Under the pieces are notes generated by a model. It had not been told where the DNA came from. It did not search any database and saw only the letters and a list, made by a program, of their open reading frames with translations. Of a DNA stretch of 8,546 bases, positions 1-5,166 are shown one piece after another; within the stretch, counting starts at the first letter, position 1; each line of letters begins with the position of its first letter. The DNA comes from an uncultured Lachnospiraceae bacterium (lineage in GTDB: Bacteria; Bacillota_A; Clostridia; Lachnospirales; Lachnospiraceae). The stretch is from positions 1 through 8,546 of the forward strand of contig CAMWWF010000110.1 of the NCBI GenBank assembly GCA_947177885.1, in the 5' to 3' direction. Both the position numbers and the translations under genes were made by a program.

Positions 1-800
1 GGATTGTATATATGCCGAAACTCCGTAAAACGGTATCCGTCATACCAGTTTCCCGCCTCCGCAAAATCCATGTCGTAGCGCTCGCAAAGTTCCTTTACCT
101 CTGTGTCCGTAAAACCGGTGTATTCCTCGAAAAGGCCCTGATCCGTCATGGAGTATTCCCAGAACATGTTCAGCGCGGAATGCTGCCCGTACTTCTTCAC
201 GGGAAGGATCCCCGTCATATACGCAAACGCCACATACGGCTGGTCTTTCAGGAGATTCCCCAGGAAATCGAGATACTGTTTCTGGAGCTCTTCCGATTCC
301 TGCCTTTCCCGCATCACACAGTCCCATTCATCGATCAGGAATACGAACTTCTTTCCGGTTTTGGCATTAATTCTTCTCAGTGCATCGGCAAGCCCGATAT
401 CCGGTTTCTTTATAAAAGCTCCATATTCCTCCAGAAGGTCTTCCAGAACCTCCTGTTCCAGATAACCTGTTACATCCTGATCCCTTGCACTGATCAGAAA
501 GTGCTGCATATTCAGGAATATCACGTCATAACGGTTCAGATGCTCTTCAAAGGTCGGATCACTCGCTATTTTCCGTCCGGCAAACAGCTCGCCCGAATCA
601 CAGCCGCAGCAGTAATAAGCCGCAAGCATATTGAGTGCCATGGATTTTCCAAAGCGCCTCGGTCTGCTGACACAGATGTACTTTTGTTTGGTGTTGATAT
701 ATTTATTGGTACAGGCAATCAATCCCGTCTTATCCACATAAATCTCTGAGCGAATCGTCTCTTCAAAATCATCATTCCTCGGATTCAGATAAATTCCCAT
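1..800 (-). CDS. AAA-ATPase_like family protein (C-terminal part outside window)
   Basis: The reading frame is open from the ATG at 800-798 to the left edge, giving 266 complete codons with no stop. A strong ribosome binding site, GGGAGG at 810-805, lies 4 bases before the ATG and fixes the start. The N-terminal segment ends in YVDKTGLI (about residues 21-28). It is followed by a P-loop-like SRPRRFGKS (about 45-53), a Walker B-like VFLIDEWD (153-160), a sensor-like segment YMTGILPVKKYG (194-205) and the late motif NWYDGYRF...HIYN just before the edge. This order is characteristic of the AAA-ATPase_like family (Pfam PF09820), whose full-length members usually carry a PD-(D/E)XK nuclease-like domain at the C-terminus; that part would lie outside the window. 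The cellular role of the family is not settled; a nucleic-acid-directed ATPase/nuclease is inferred. It lies 29 bases downstream of the acidic protein gene and shows no link to the microcompartment genes. Confidence 0.9.
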   Translation of the reverse strand, partial: MGIYLNPRNDDFEETIRSEIYVDKTGLIACTNKYINTKQKYICVSRPRRFGKSMALNMLAAYYCCGCDSGELFAGRKIASDPTFEEHLNRYDVIFLNMQHFLISARDQDVTGYLEQEVLEDLLEEYGAFIKKPDIGLADALRRINAKTGKKFVFLIDEWDCVMRERQESEELQKQYLDFLGNLLKDQPYVAFAYMTGILPVKKYGQHSALNMFWEYSMTDQGLFEEYTGFTDTEVKELCERYDMDFAEAGNWYDGYRFTEFRHIYN

Positions 801-829
801 AGCACCTCCCTTTCTCTGGAAAAAGACTC

Positions 830-1342
830 CTATTCCCCATACAATTCATTTCTTAATTCTTCGCAGATTCCCGCCATTTCCAATATATCCTCTTCCGGGC
901 ACATTTCGCTGAGGTCGTAAGCGAGCGGTGCAGAAACGAAATCGGCCAGAGCCTTATTTATCATCTCATGCTCCTCCGCTGTAGCCGTAATACGGATATC
1001 AGGCACAGGCGTTTCCAAATCTTCTCCCGATAATTCACACAGATTCACGCTTCCGCTCACTTTGCATTCCAACAGCAATGCCGCAAGATCCGTGATCAGA
1101 TCAATGGCATAATAAAACTCCGTCTCCGGCTCATCATAATCCGACTCCATATTCACCAGAGCAACGGTCAAAGGTTCCTCATGCTGACGGAAATCACCAT
1201 TCAGTTTATTCAGTCCGGTATCAGCAAATATTTCACCTAAAGAGATTTCTTCTTTATGTCTGTCAGCCAGATACTCCACCAGTGTCAAACTGTCATCCGT
1301 ATCTCCGATGTAATTATTCCAATACTTATCCGCTATATACAT
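830..1342 (-). CDS. Acidic 170-residue protein of unknown function
   Basis: I do not recognise this protein. It begins MYIADKYWNNYIGDTDDS and ends ELRNELYGE with a TAG stop. The frame stays open for a further 204 bases upstream, but the ATG at 1342-1340 is preceded by a perfect AGGAGG with 8-base spacing, and the upstream part is translated repeat DNA, so the start is placed here. The product is strongly acidic, with many Asp/Glu throughout, has four scattered cysteines (about 93, 102, 148 and 160), and shows no signal peptide or membrane segment. A hydrophobic helix-like stretch lies at about 79-92 (AIDLITDLAALLLE). Small, acidic and probably cytosolic would fit an immunity or anti-toxin role, but nothing in the sequence proves that. 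It sits between an AAA-ATPase_like gene (29 bases downstream) and a repeat copy directly upstream, which may supply or separate its leader. Confidence 0.75.
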   Translation of the reverse strand: MYIADKYWNNYIGDTDDSLTLVEYLADRHKEEISLGEIFADTGLNKLNGDFRQHEEPLTVALVNMESDYDEPETEFYYAIDLITDLAALLLECKVSGSVNLCELSGEDLETPVPDIRITATAEEHEMINKALADFVSAPLAYDLSEMCPEEDILEMAGICEELRNELYGE

Positions 1343-1350
1343 TTTCCGTC

Positions 1351-1356
1351 CCTCCT
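1351..1356 (-). promoter_or_regulatory. Ribosome binding site fixing the start of the acidic protein
   Basis: Perfect AGGAGG on the minus strand, 8 bases before the ATG at 1342. It shows that the longer open frame reaching to 1546 is not the true gene and that its first 68 residues are read-through of repeat DNA. Confidence 0.85.
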
Positions 1357-1363
1357 CTGTTCC

Positions 1364-1501
1364 AGAGCGTATTTGAAAAATGCTTTCCCACAAGTGTGCG
1401 TCACACTTTGTGGGATGCAAGACCCAATTGGGGAGGCGTAGTGGGGCTACGGTGACCAAATTGGGGCGCAGCAGGCCGCGAAGAAATGGGGTGTGCAGAC
1501 C
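1364..1501 (+). repeat. Interspersed repeat, copy A (MITE-related, one end not conserved)
   Basis: Copy A reads AGAGCGTATTTGAAAAATG at its left end, closely matching the terminal repeats of copy B at 4175-4328. From there to about 1501 the two copies align in inverted relation, with an exactly identical 47-base run at 1437-1483 matching the reverse complement of 4216-4262. Copy A has a few small insertions (for example AAA at 1484-1486). After the shared ACC at 1499-1501 the copies diverge, and copy A lacks the second terminal inverted repeat. It fills most of the gap between the GNAT gene and the acidic protein. It has no transposase; short open frames across it are shadows. Confidence 0.85.
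1386..1415. repeat. Hairpin inside repeat copy A
   Basis: TCCCACAAGTGTG (1386-1398), a CGT loop (1399-1401) and CACACTTTGTGGGA (1402-1415) pair over almost the whole length with one bulged T. The equivalent place in copy B (4279-4307) keeps the outer CCC/GGG and inner TGTG/CACA pairing. The fourth outer pair has changed from A-T to G-C on both arms, a compensatory change suggesting the fold itself is maintained. Confidence 0.7.
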
Positions 1502-1519
1502 GGACTCATTTACCATCAT

Positions 1520-1534
1520 GCCGCCCGCGGCGGC
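1520..1534. repeat. GC-only hairpin next to repeat copy A
   Basis: GCCGCC (1520-1525), loop CGC, GGCGGC (1529-1534): a perfect 6-bp all-GC stem with a 3-base loop, 19 bases past the point where copies A and B stop matching. It lies downstream of the GNAT stop on the minus strand. No T-run follows on either side, so a classical intrinsic terminator is not supported. It may be the far end of a longer repeat variant. Confidence 0.5.
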
Positions 1535-1567
1535 ACAGACATCCAACGAAAAGCTTTGCTTCCCACG

Positions 1568-2131
1568 TTATTCCCGCAATACGTCATAAAATGAATAATC
1601 CACCACGCCTTTGATATGATCCAATGCCCCGGCTGCCAGTTCTTTTATCATCAGACAGTCCACGCTGGGCAAATGGATATCAGGACCGGCCACTATTCCG
1701 AAATCCGCACTTGTCTTAAATCCACGCGAATTGTAATTCCTGGGATTTCCTTCCACAAGAACCGCCTTGTATCCCATCGCCGCTGCCCTTTCAAATCCAT
1801 ACTCCAGCAATTCTTTTGAAATGTGCCGGCGCTGCAGTTCTGTCTTAACAGCAACCGGTGTCAGTATCAGCAATTCGCGCTCATACCTTCCCTCAATATG
1901 AAACCCTGAGAACATGGCATATCCGATGACTTCATCAGTCTCGTCCACCATGATCAGTTCCAATTCCGGAATATAATACTTTTTGGAACGTATTTCTTCC
2001 ACCAGCCGCCGGACTGTTTTACCCTCTTCAGGACTGTCATATTCTGCAAAAACGTCTTCCACCATATCCAGCGAAGACAACAGATATCTGTCCTCCATAG
2101 ATTTTATGATACGATTCATTCCTGTAATCAC
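1568..2131 (-). CDS. GNAT-family N-acetyltransferase
   Basis: A single GNAT domain fills this 187-residue protein. The beta-4/alpha-3 core (motif A) begins LLILTPVAVKTELQRRHIS at about 87-105, continues into the helix KELLEYGFERAAAMG and then the strand YKAVLVEG (121-128). A conserved (Y/F)xxxGF-type loop follows, NYNSRGF (132-138), as in YhbS-like acetyltransferases. The acetyl-CoA pyrophosphate loop, usually Q/R-x-x-G-x-G/A, is degenerate here (RRHIS), so substrate and even activity are open. The frame starts with GTG at 2131-2129, preceded by AGGAG at 2140-2136 with 4-base spacing. The ATG at 2119 is an alternative start but would leave 16 bases of spacing. The gene is 113 bases downstream of eutP, ends in TAA, and is followed by repeat copy A. 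No microcompartment role is implied. Confidence 0.85.
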   Translation of the reverse strand: MITGMNRIIKSMEDRYLLSSLDMVEDVFAEYDSPEEGKTVRRLVEEIRSKKYYIPELELIMVDETDEVIGYAMFSGFHIEGRYERELLILTPVAVKTELQRRHISKELLEYGFERAAAMGYKAVLVEGNPRNYNSRGFKTSADFGIVAGPDIHLPSVDCLMIKELAAGALDHIKGVVDYSFYDVLRE

Positions 2132-2244
2132 ACCACTCCTTGTGAGTCAACAACTTATTTTCTGCCTGCTTACCACTCTATATTTATGACGGGTATTCCT
2201 TACACCAGGTAAGATACAGGCCGTCTATTCCGTCTGCTCATTAT

Positions 2245-2670
2245 TCATTCCTTCAGATAATCCAGAATATCCCTCACGCCCTCACCTGTCACGGAATCCA
2301 CATGGAAGATCGTCTTACAGCCGGAATTTTTCAGCCACCGCTCGGCAAGCGGTATATTGGCTTTCGGTTCATTGATCTTCGTCACAATTCCGATCACATC
2401 CCGGTTCACCATGCAGGTGATATTGGGCGGAAACAATGTATAGCTTTCCGTGGCCGCCACCAGCAGTCCCACCACATCCGCCTCGTAGGCATAGAGTGCA
2501 AGGGCATAACCCAGATGCTTTGTCTGGGCATATTCGCCGGGGGTGTCAATGAGCACGTCATGGTAATGGACGTACTGTGTCTTATCATAATGGACTTTCT
2601 CCCCGTTAAGCGCCTGCTTCAGCGTAGTCTTGCCGCTCTCGCTGCGGCCCATTAATATCAGCTTCTTCAT
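2245..2670 (-). CDS. eutP: EutP/PduV-like small GTPase
   Basis: The 141-residue product is a Ras-like P-loop GTPase of the EutP/PduV family found in ethanolamine and propanediol microcompartment loci. G1 is GRSESGKT at residues 8-15, directly after the MKKLILM strand typical of the family. G3 is DTPGEY at 42-47. G4 is TKIN at 97-100, where most GTPases have (N/T)KxD, so the base-specificity Asp is replaced by Asn. A G5-like SVTGEG sits at 126-131. The length matches EutP. PduV has been linked to the outside of propanediol compartments and their movement; the exact role of EutP is unclear. Its ATG overlaps the stop of the Nudix gene in an ATGA, so the two are translationally coupled. I see no clear terminator in the 113 bases after its TGA. 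Confidence 0.9.
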   Translation of the reverse strand: MKKLILMGRSESGKTTLKQALNGEKVHYDKTQYVHYHDVLIDTPGEYAQTKHLGYALALYAYEADVVGLLVAATESYTLFPPNITCMVNRDVIGIVTKINEPKANIPLAERWLKNSGCKTIFHVDSVTGEGVRDILDYLKE

Positions 2671-3098
2671 TCTTCAAATGCCTGTATCAGCTTTCGGGCC
2701 AGTTTGAGATCTTTCTCCAGCTCTGCCCGGTCATAAGTATAAGGTTCCGGTACAAGATCAAATAATTCTATATGGCTCATTTCACTTTCCGGTAAATTGC
2801 CCAGGGAATATACCTCCGCATAGAAAACTCTGCCATTATTCTTTCCCGTGCCGTCCGGCCATATGTATTCATAATCCCAAAGCGGTGTTAATCTGCAATC
2901 CGTGATCCCTGACTCTTCATACAATTCCCGTTTCGCCGCCTGCATCGGGGTCTCGCCGGGCTCCACATGTCCGCCCGGATGTTCAAAGCTTTCACGGCGC
3001 TTATGCCGGCAATACACCCATTTCCCCTGATAATTCGTGAAAATACCCACAAACGTGATGTCATCCAGCATTCCTGTCGGGTAAATGTTTTTCGCCAT
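2667..3098 (-). CDS. Nudix hydrolase
   Basis: This 143-residue protein carries a complete Nudix box, G-x5-E-x7-R-E-x2-E-E-x-G-I, at residues 43-65: it starts GHVEPGE and ends RELYEESGI. It is preceded by the usual beta strands and the approach FEHPGG. All metal-binding glutamates are present, so it should be an active Mg-dependent pyrophosphohydrolase acting on a nucleoside diphosphate-linked substrate; which one cannot be read from the sequence. The ATG at 3098-3096 follows a purine-rich GGGAGAGAGGG ribosome binding site. The 3' end overlaps eutP by 4 bases (ATGA), so the pair is one translational unit. That pairing is unusual and could mean house-cleaning of a nucleotide or cofactor in microcompartment metabolism, but this is inference. 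A small inverted repeat, CGGCA-AATA-TGCCG (3127-3140), lies 28 bases upstream of the start. Confidence 0.92.
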   Translation of the reverse strand: MAKNIYPTGMLDDITFVGIFTNYQGKWVYCRHKRRESFEHPGGHVEPGETPMQAAKRELYEESGITDCRLTPLWDYEYIWPDGTGKNNGRVFYAEVYSLGNLPESEMSHIELFDLVPEPYTYDRAELEKDLKLARKLIQAFEE

Positions 3099-3201
3099 AA
3101 TCCCTCTCTCCCGTGCTCACATACTCCGGCAAATATGCCGCCATACCTCTTCCTGCAACATCGACAGTCAACGAAACCCCACAAGCCTGATAAAATGCCG
3201 T

Positions 3202-3318
3202 CTATGTATTCTTAAGAGAATGATACAGCCATTCCAAGAGTGTGTCTGAAGAATCAACTCCGAAAACAACAAAATCTTCTTCAGGAATAACACAACCATC
3301 CTTTCGGAATGCTTCCGG
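3202..3318 (-). pseudogene. Coding-like remnant in frame after the eutS stop
   Basis: Directly after the eutS TGA the same frame stays open for 38 codons to a TAG at 3204-3202. It encodes protein-like sequence containing CVIPEEDFVVFGVDSS and LLEWLYHSLKNT, with a balanced amino acid make-up, alternating hydrophobics and an amphipathic C-terminal helix. It has no start codon or ribosome binding site of its own. The simplest reading is the 3' end of a gene whose front was lost when eutS was joined here. Alternatives are a chance open stretch or a stop mutation in a longer eutS fusion. An 8-bp inverted repeat (CTGAAGAA / TTCTTCAG, arms about 3245-3252 and 3277-3284) lies inside it. Supported only by composition and position. 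Confidence 0.35.
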
Positions 3319-3687
3319 TCAGGTGCGGGTGATCCCGCATACCGTATATCCCAGTTTATTCTCCACATAATCCAAGATCGCCTGCTCTGAAGCCTCCACC
3401 TCGGATACCGTTCCGGTTATGATCAGGGAACCGCTGAACCGGTCCCCAAAGCCCAAGTCGATTGCCGCCGCTTTCATGGCCACATCCGCCATGATGATCG
3501 CAGTCTCCGCAGGAGATACGGTCAGAATGCCGATCGCCGCCCTGGCATAATCGACACTGGGGTCAAGTCCCAGTTTTTCATATAAAACAGGACCTGGGCT
3601 GGCAATGATATGGGCCAGCGTGATCTGTTTCCCAGGCACCAGCTCCTGCACGATCCTCTGTTTTTTCTTCTCATCAAGCCAATCCAT
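3319..3687 (-). CDS. eutS: EutS/PduU-type microcompartment shell protein
   Basis: The 122-residue product is a single circularly permuted BMC domain of the EutS/PduU family. The family signatures are in order: LVPGKQITLAHIIASP at about 16-31 (the N-terminal strand that forms the beta barrel on the hexamer), AIGILTVSPAETAIIMADVAMKAA at about 51-74, and FGDRFSGSLIITGTVSEVEA at about 80-99. The C-terminus GYTVCGITRT closes the fold at the usual place. It is a little longer than typical EutS because of the MDWLDEKKKQ start. AGGTG lies 7 bases before the ATG. In known systems the protein is a minor hexameric shell component capping a narrow pore. With the glycyl radical dehydratase and activase upstream, it points to a GRM-type compartment for diol degradation rather than ethanolamine use, since no EutB/EutC is visible. 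PduU-like is an equally valid name. Confidence 0.92.
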   Translation of the reverse strand: MDWLDEKKKQRIVQELVPGKQITLAHIIASPGPVLYEKLGLDPSVDYARAAIGILTVSPAETAIIMADVAMKAAAIDLGFGDRFSGSLIITGTVSEVEASEQAILDYVENKLGYTVCGITRT

Positions 3688-3702
3688 CTCTTCTCACCTT
3701 CC

Positions 3703-3716
3703 GCCGCATGTGCGGC
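3703..3716. promoter_or_regulatory. Small hairpin in the eutS leader
   Basis: GCCGC (3703-3707), ATGT loop, GCGGC (3712-3716), placed just upstream of the eutS ribosome binding site on the minus strand. A 5-bp GC stem this close to AGGTG could modulate translation or stabilise a processed mRNA end, but no terminator T-run follows. The rest of the 167-base gap to the Cys-rich gene shows nothing I can name. Confidence 0.35.
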
Positions 3717-3854
3717 TGTAACATTCCATGTATGAAATATTTGGATGACACACAAACCTGCCATATGGAACCCAAATGTTCTTCTTACATCAACTCTGTT
3801 TACCTGTTTGGGCAGGTTCCCGGATCAGGATTACGATACTCTCTTCTTCTCATT

Positions 3855-4145
3855 TTATTGTACACCCGAAGCATCCGGCCACTCGATATCCCAGCCGTCA
3901 AGCAGTTTCCATCCGAACACCTCTTTGAAATCATTATAACATTCTTCACAAATACAACAGCTCACATTCTCCGGAATAAACCACCGCTGAAGCGGCGTAT
4001 CCCGAACTTCCTCCCAACAGAAAAAGCAGCTTTTCAGGTGTGGCGCATATTTCACAATTTCTTCGCCGTCAGTGGGATTGATGCATTCGCTTTTCAAAGA
4101 CTCTGCATCCTTCACCTCCAGACGCCAGTCATCTTTTTCATTCAT
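3855..4145 (-). CDS. Cysteine-rich 96-residue protein, possible zinc binding
   Basis: I do not recognise the family. The protein starts MNEKDDWRLE and has seven cysteines: C21, a C40-FF-C43 knuckle, and a CCICEEC cluster at 63-69, separated by 19 residues. This is the spacing of a two-knuckle zinc ribbon or treble clef. It is followed by an aromatic tail (FGWKLLDGWDIEW). No signal peptide or membrane segment is seen. The open frame continues upstream to 4352, but the first 69 codons are read-through of the MITE copy, so the ATG at 4145 is preferred. The ribosome binding site is poor (GAGAAG, 6-7 bases upstream). It lies between the activase and eutS genes, both on the same strand, so it may be co-transcribed with them. 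A microcompartment role is not shown. Confidence 0.6.
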   Translation of the reverse strand: MNEKDDWRLEVKDAESLKSECINPTDGEEIVKYAPHLKSCFFCWEEVRDTPLQRWFIPENVSCCICEECYNDFKEVFGWKLLDGWDIEWPDASGVQ

Positions 4146-4174
4146 AGAATTCTTCTCAGTTACTGTCCTCTCTG

Positions 4175-4328
4175 GAGCGTGTTTGAAAAATCGTTCCCCT
4201 GGTTTGCACGCCCCACTTCGCGGCCTGCTGCGCCCCAATTTGGTCACCGTAGCCCCACTACGTCTCCCAAATCTTGCATCCCGCAAACTGTGACGCACAC
4301 CTCGGGAAAGCATTTTTCTAACACGCTC
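4175..4328 (-). mobile_element. MITE-like element, copy B
   Basis: The element is bounded by a 17-bp terminal inverted repeat with one mismatch: GAGCGTGTTTGAAAAAT at 4175-4191 and the reverse complement of GAGCGTGTTAGAAAAAT at 4312-4328. It is 154 bp long, has no transposase, and its interior matches copy A (1364-1501) in inverted orientation, including 47 identical bases. A second stem-loop lies next to one end at 4279-4307. I see no clear target site duplication. It fills the 229-base gap between the activase stop and the Cys-rich gene, so its transcript would fold into a long hairpin inside the operon mRNA. Frames through it (one on each strand) are spurious. It needs a transposase in trans or is an old, fixed copy. 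Confidence 0.8.
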
Positions 4329-4335
4329 TACACCA

Positions 4336-4354
4336 CTGTGATGTCTTCTCACAG
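4336..4354. terminator. Weak hairpin after the activase gene
   Basis: CTGTGA (4336-4341), a 7-base loop and TCACAG (4349-4354) form a 6-bp stem. A CTTTT run follows on the plus strand only. On the minus strand, where the genes lie, no T-run follows, so at best it is a weak terminator for plus-strand transcripts or an RNA-stabilising loop after the activase stop. Confidence 0.25.
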
Positions 4355-4374
4355 CTTTTGGCGCTGCGGCTCCA

Positions 4375-5166
4375 TCATCCGCCGATCCGGCACCTCAGCT
4401 CCGAACATGCCTCCACTGCCTTTTTCAGCATCTGCATATGCTCAGGCTCCGGCGGAAGGATATCCGGCAGTTCATATTTTCTGCCCAGTCTCTCATATTT
4501 ATCCTGTCCCAGCCTGTGATATGGGAGCAGATAGATCTCATCCACTCCGGGAAGCCTGTCCGCGAAAACGGCAATATCCCGTATCTCTTCGGGACTGTCA
4601 TTAAATGTAGGGATCACCGGCACACGGATGCTGAGCTTCGTCTGTTTATATGACGCGATCTTTCCCGCATTCTCCAGCATCAGTTCATTGCCTTTTCCGG
4701 TGAATTCCTTATGTTTCGCACTGTTCATGTGCTTGATATCCATCAGATAGTGATCCAGATAAGGGAGGATCTGTTCGATCACCTCCCATTTGGCGCAGGC
4801 CATGCTTTCCATCGCCGTGTTGATGCCCACCGCTTTCGCCGCCCGGAGCAGATCTCTGGCAAACTCCGGCTGGCACAGGCTCTCGCCGCCCGACAGTGTC
4901 AGACCGCCTCCGGAGCGATTATAATAGGGTCTGTCCTTCTCTACAGTCTCCATGACCTCCGCCACAGTGACATCCTGTCCTATGATCTTAGTCTTCCCGC
5001 GGACCGTCATCTCCTGAATGCCATACTCCTGGGATTCGGGATTACAGCACCATTTGCAGCGCAGGACACATCCCTTTAAGAAGCAGATCGTCCGAATGCC
5101 TGTGCCGTCATGTATTGAATATCGCTGAATATCAAAGATACGTCCTTTTGTCTGTAGATAATCCAT
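4375..5166 (-). CDS. Glycyl radical enzyme activating enzyme (radical SAM)
   Basis: The product uses a 4Fe-4S cluster and S-adenosylmethionine to make the glycyl radical on the dehydratase encoded upstream. It opens with the family signature GRIFDIQRYSIHDGTGIRT (residues 8-26). The cluster motif C33-x3-C37-x2-C40 follows, then a SAM-binding GGE at 93-95 (LTLSGGESL). Later core strands include LMDIKHM and RVPVIPTFND. The bacterial-ferredoxin-type cysteine insert found in many diol dehydratase and choline lyase activases is absent: only about 25 cysteine-free residues separate the cluster loop from the next helix. The frame extends to an ATG at 5229, but the ATG at 5166 matches where homologues begin and gives 263 residues, while the extra part reads through conserved HAD sequence. 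The gene overlaps the HAD gene by 35 bases, so expression is probably coupled. Confidence 0.9.
   Translation of the reverse strand: MDYLQTKGRIFDIQRYSIHDGTGIRTICFLKGCVLRCKWCCNPESQEYGIQEMTVRGKTKIIGQDVTVAEVMETVEKDRPYYNRSGGGLTLSGGESLCQPEFARDLLRAAKAVGINTAMESMACAKWEVIEQILPYLDHYLMDIKHMNSAKHKEFTGKGNELMLENAGKIASYKQTKLSIRVPVIPTFNDSPEEIRDIAVFADRLPGVDEIYLLPYHRLGQDKYERLGRKYELPDILPPEPEHMQMLKKAVEACSELRCRIGG

Noticed and set aside
12..749. 245-codon plus-strand open frame
   Set aside because: Antisense to the AAA-ATPase_like gene, which carries clear P-loop and Walker B motifs on the minus strand.
1343..1546. N-terminal extension of the acidic protein
   Set aside because: It is translated repeat DNA, and a perfect AGGAGG points to the internal ATG at 1342.
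3139..3172. TTGACT upstream of the Nudix gene as a promoter -35 box
   Set aside because: No acceptable -10 hexamer lies 16-18 bases downstream, so a promoter cannot be supported by eye.
4146..4352. N-terminal extension of the Cys-rich protein
   Set aside because: It is read-through of the MITE copy, basic and unrelated in character to the rest.
3708..4604. 298-codon plus-strand open frame
   Set aside because: It crosses the eutS leader, Cys-rich gene, MITE and activase antisense, with proline/serine-rich low-sense translation and no ribosome binding site.
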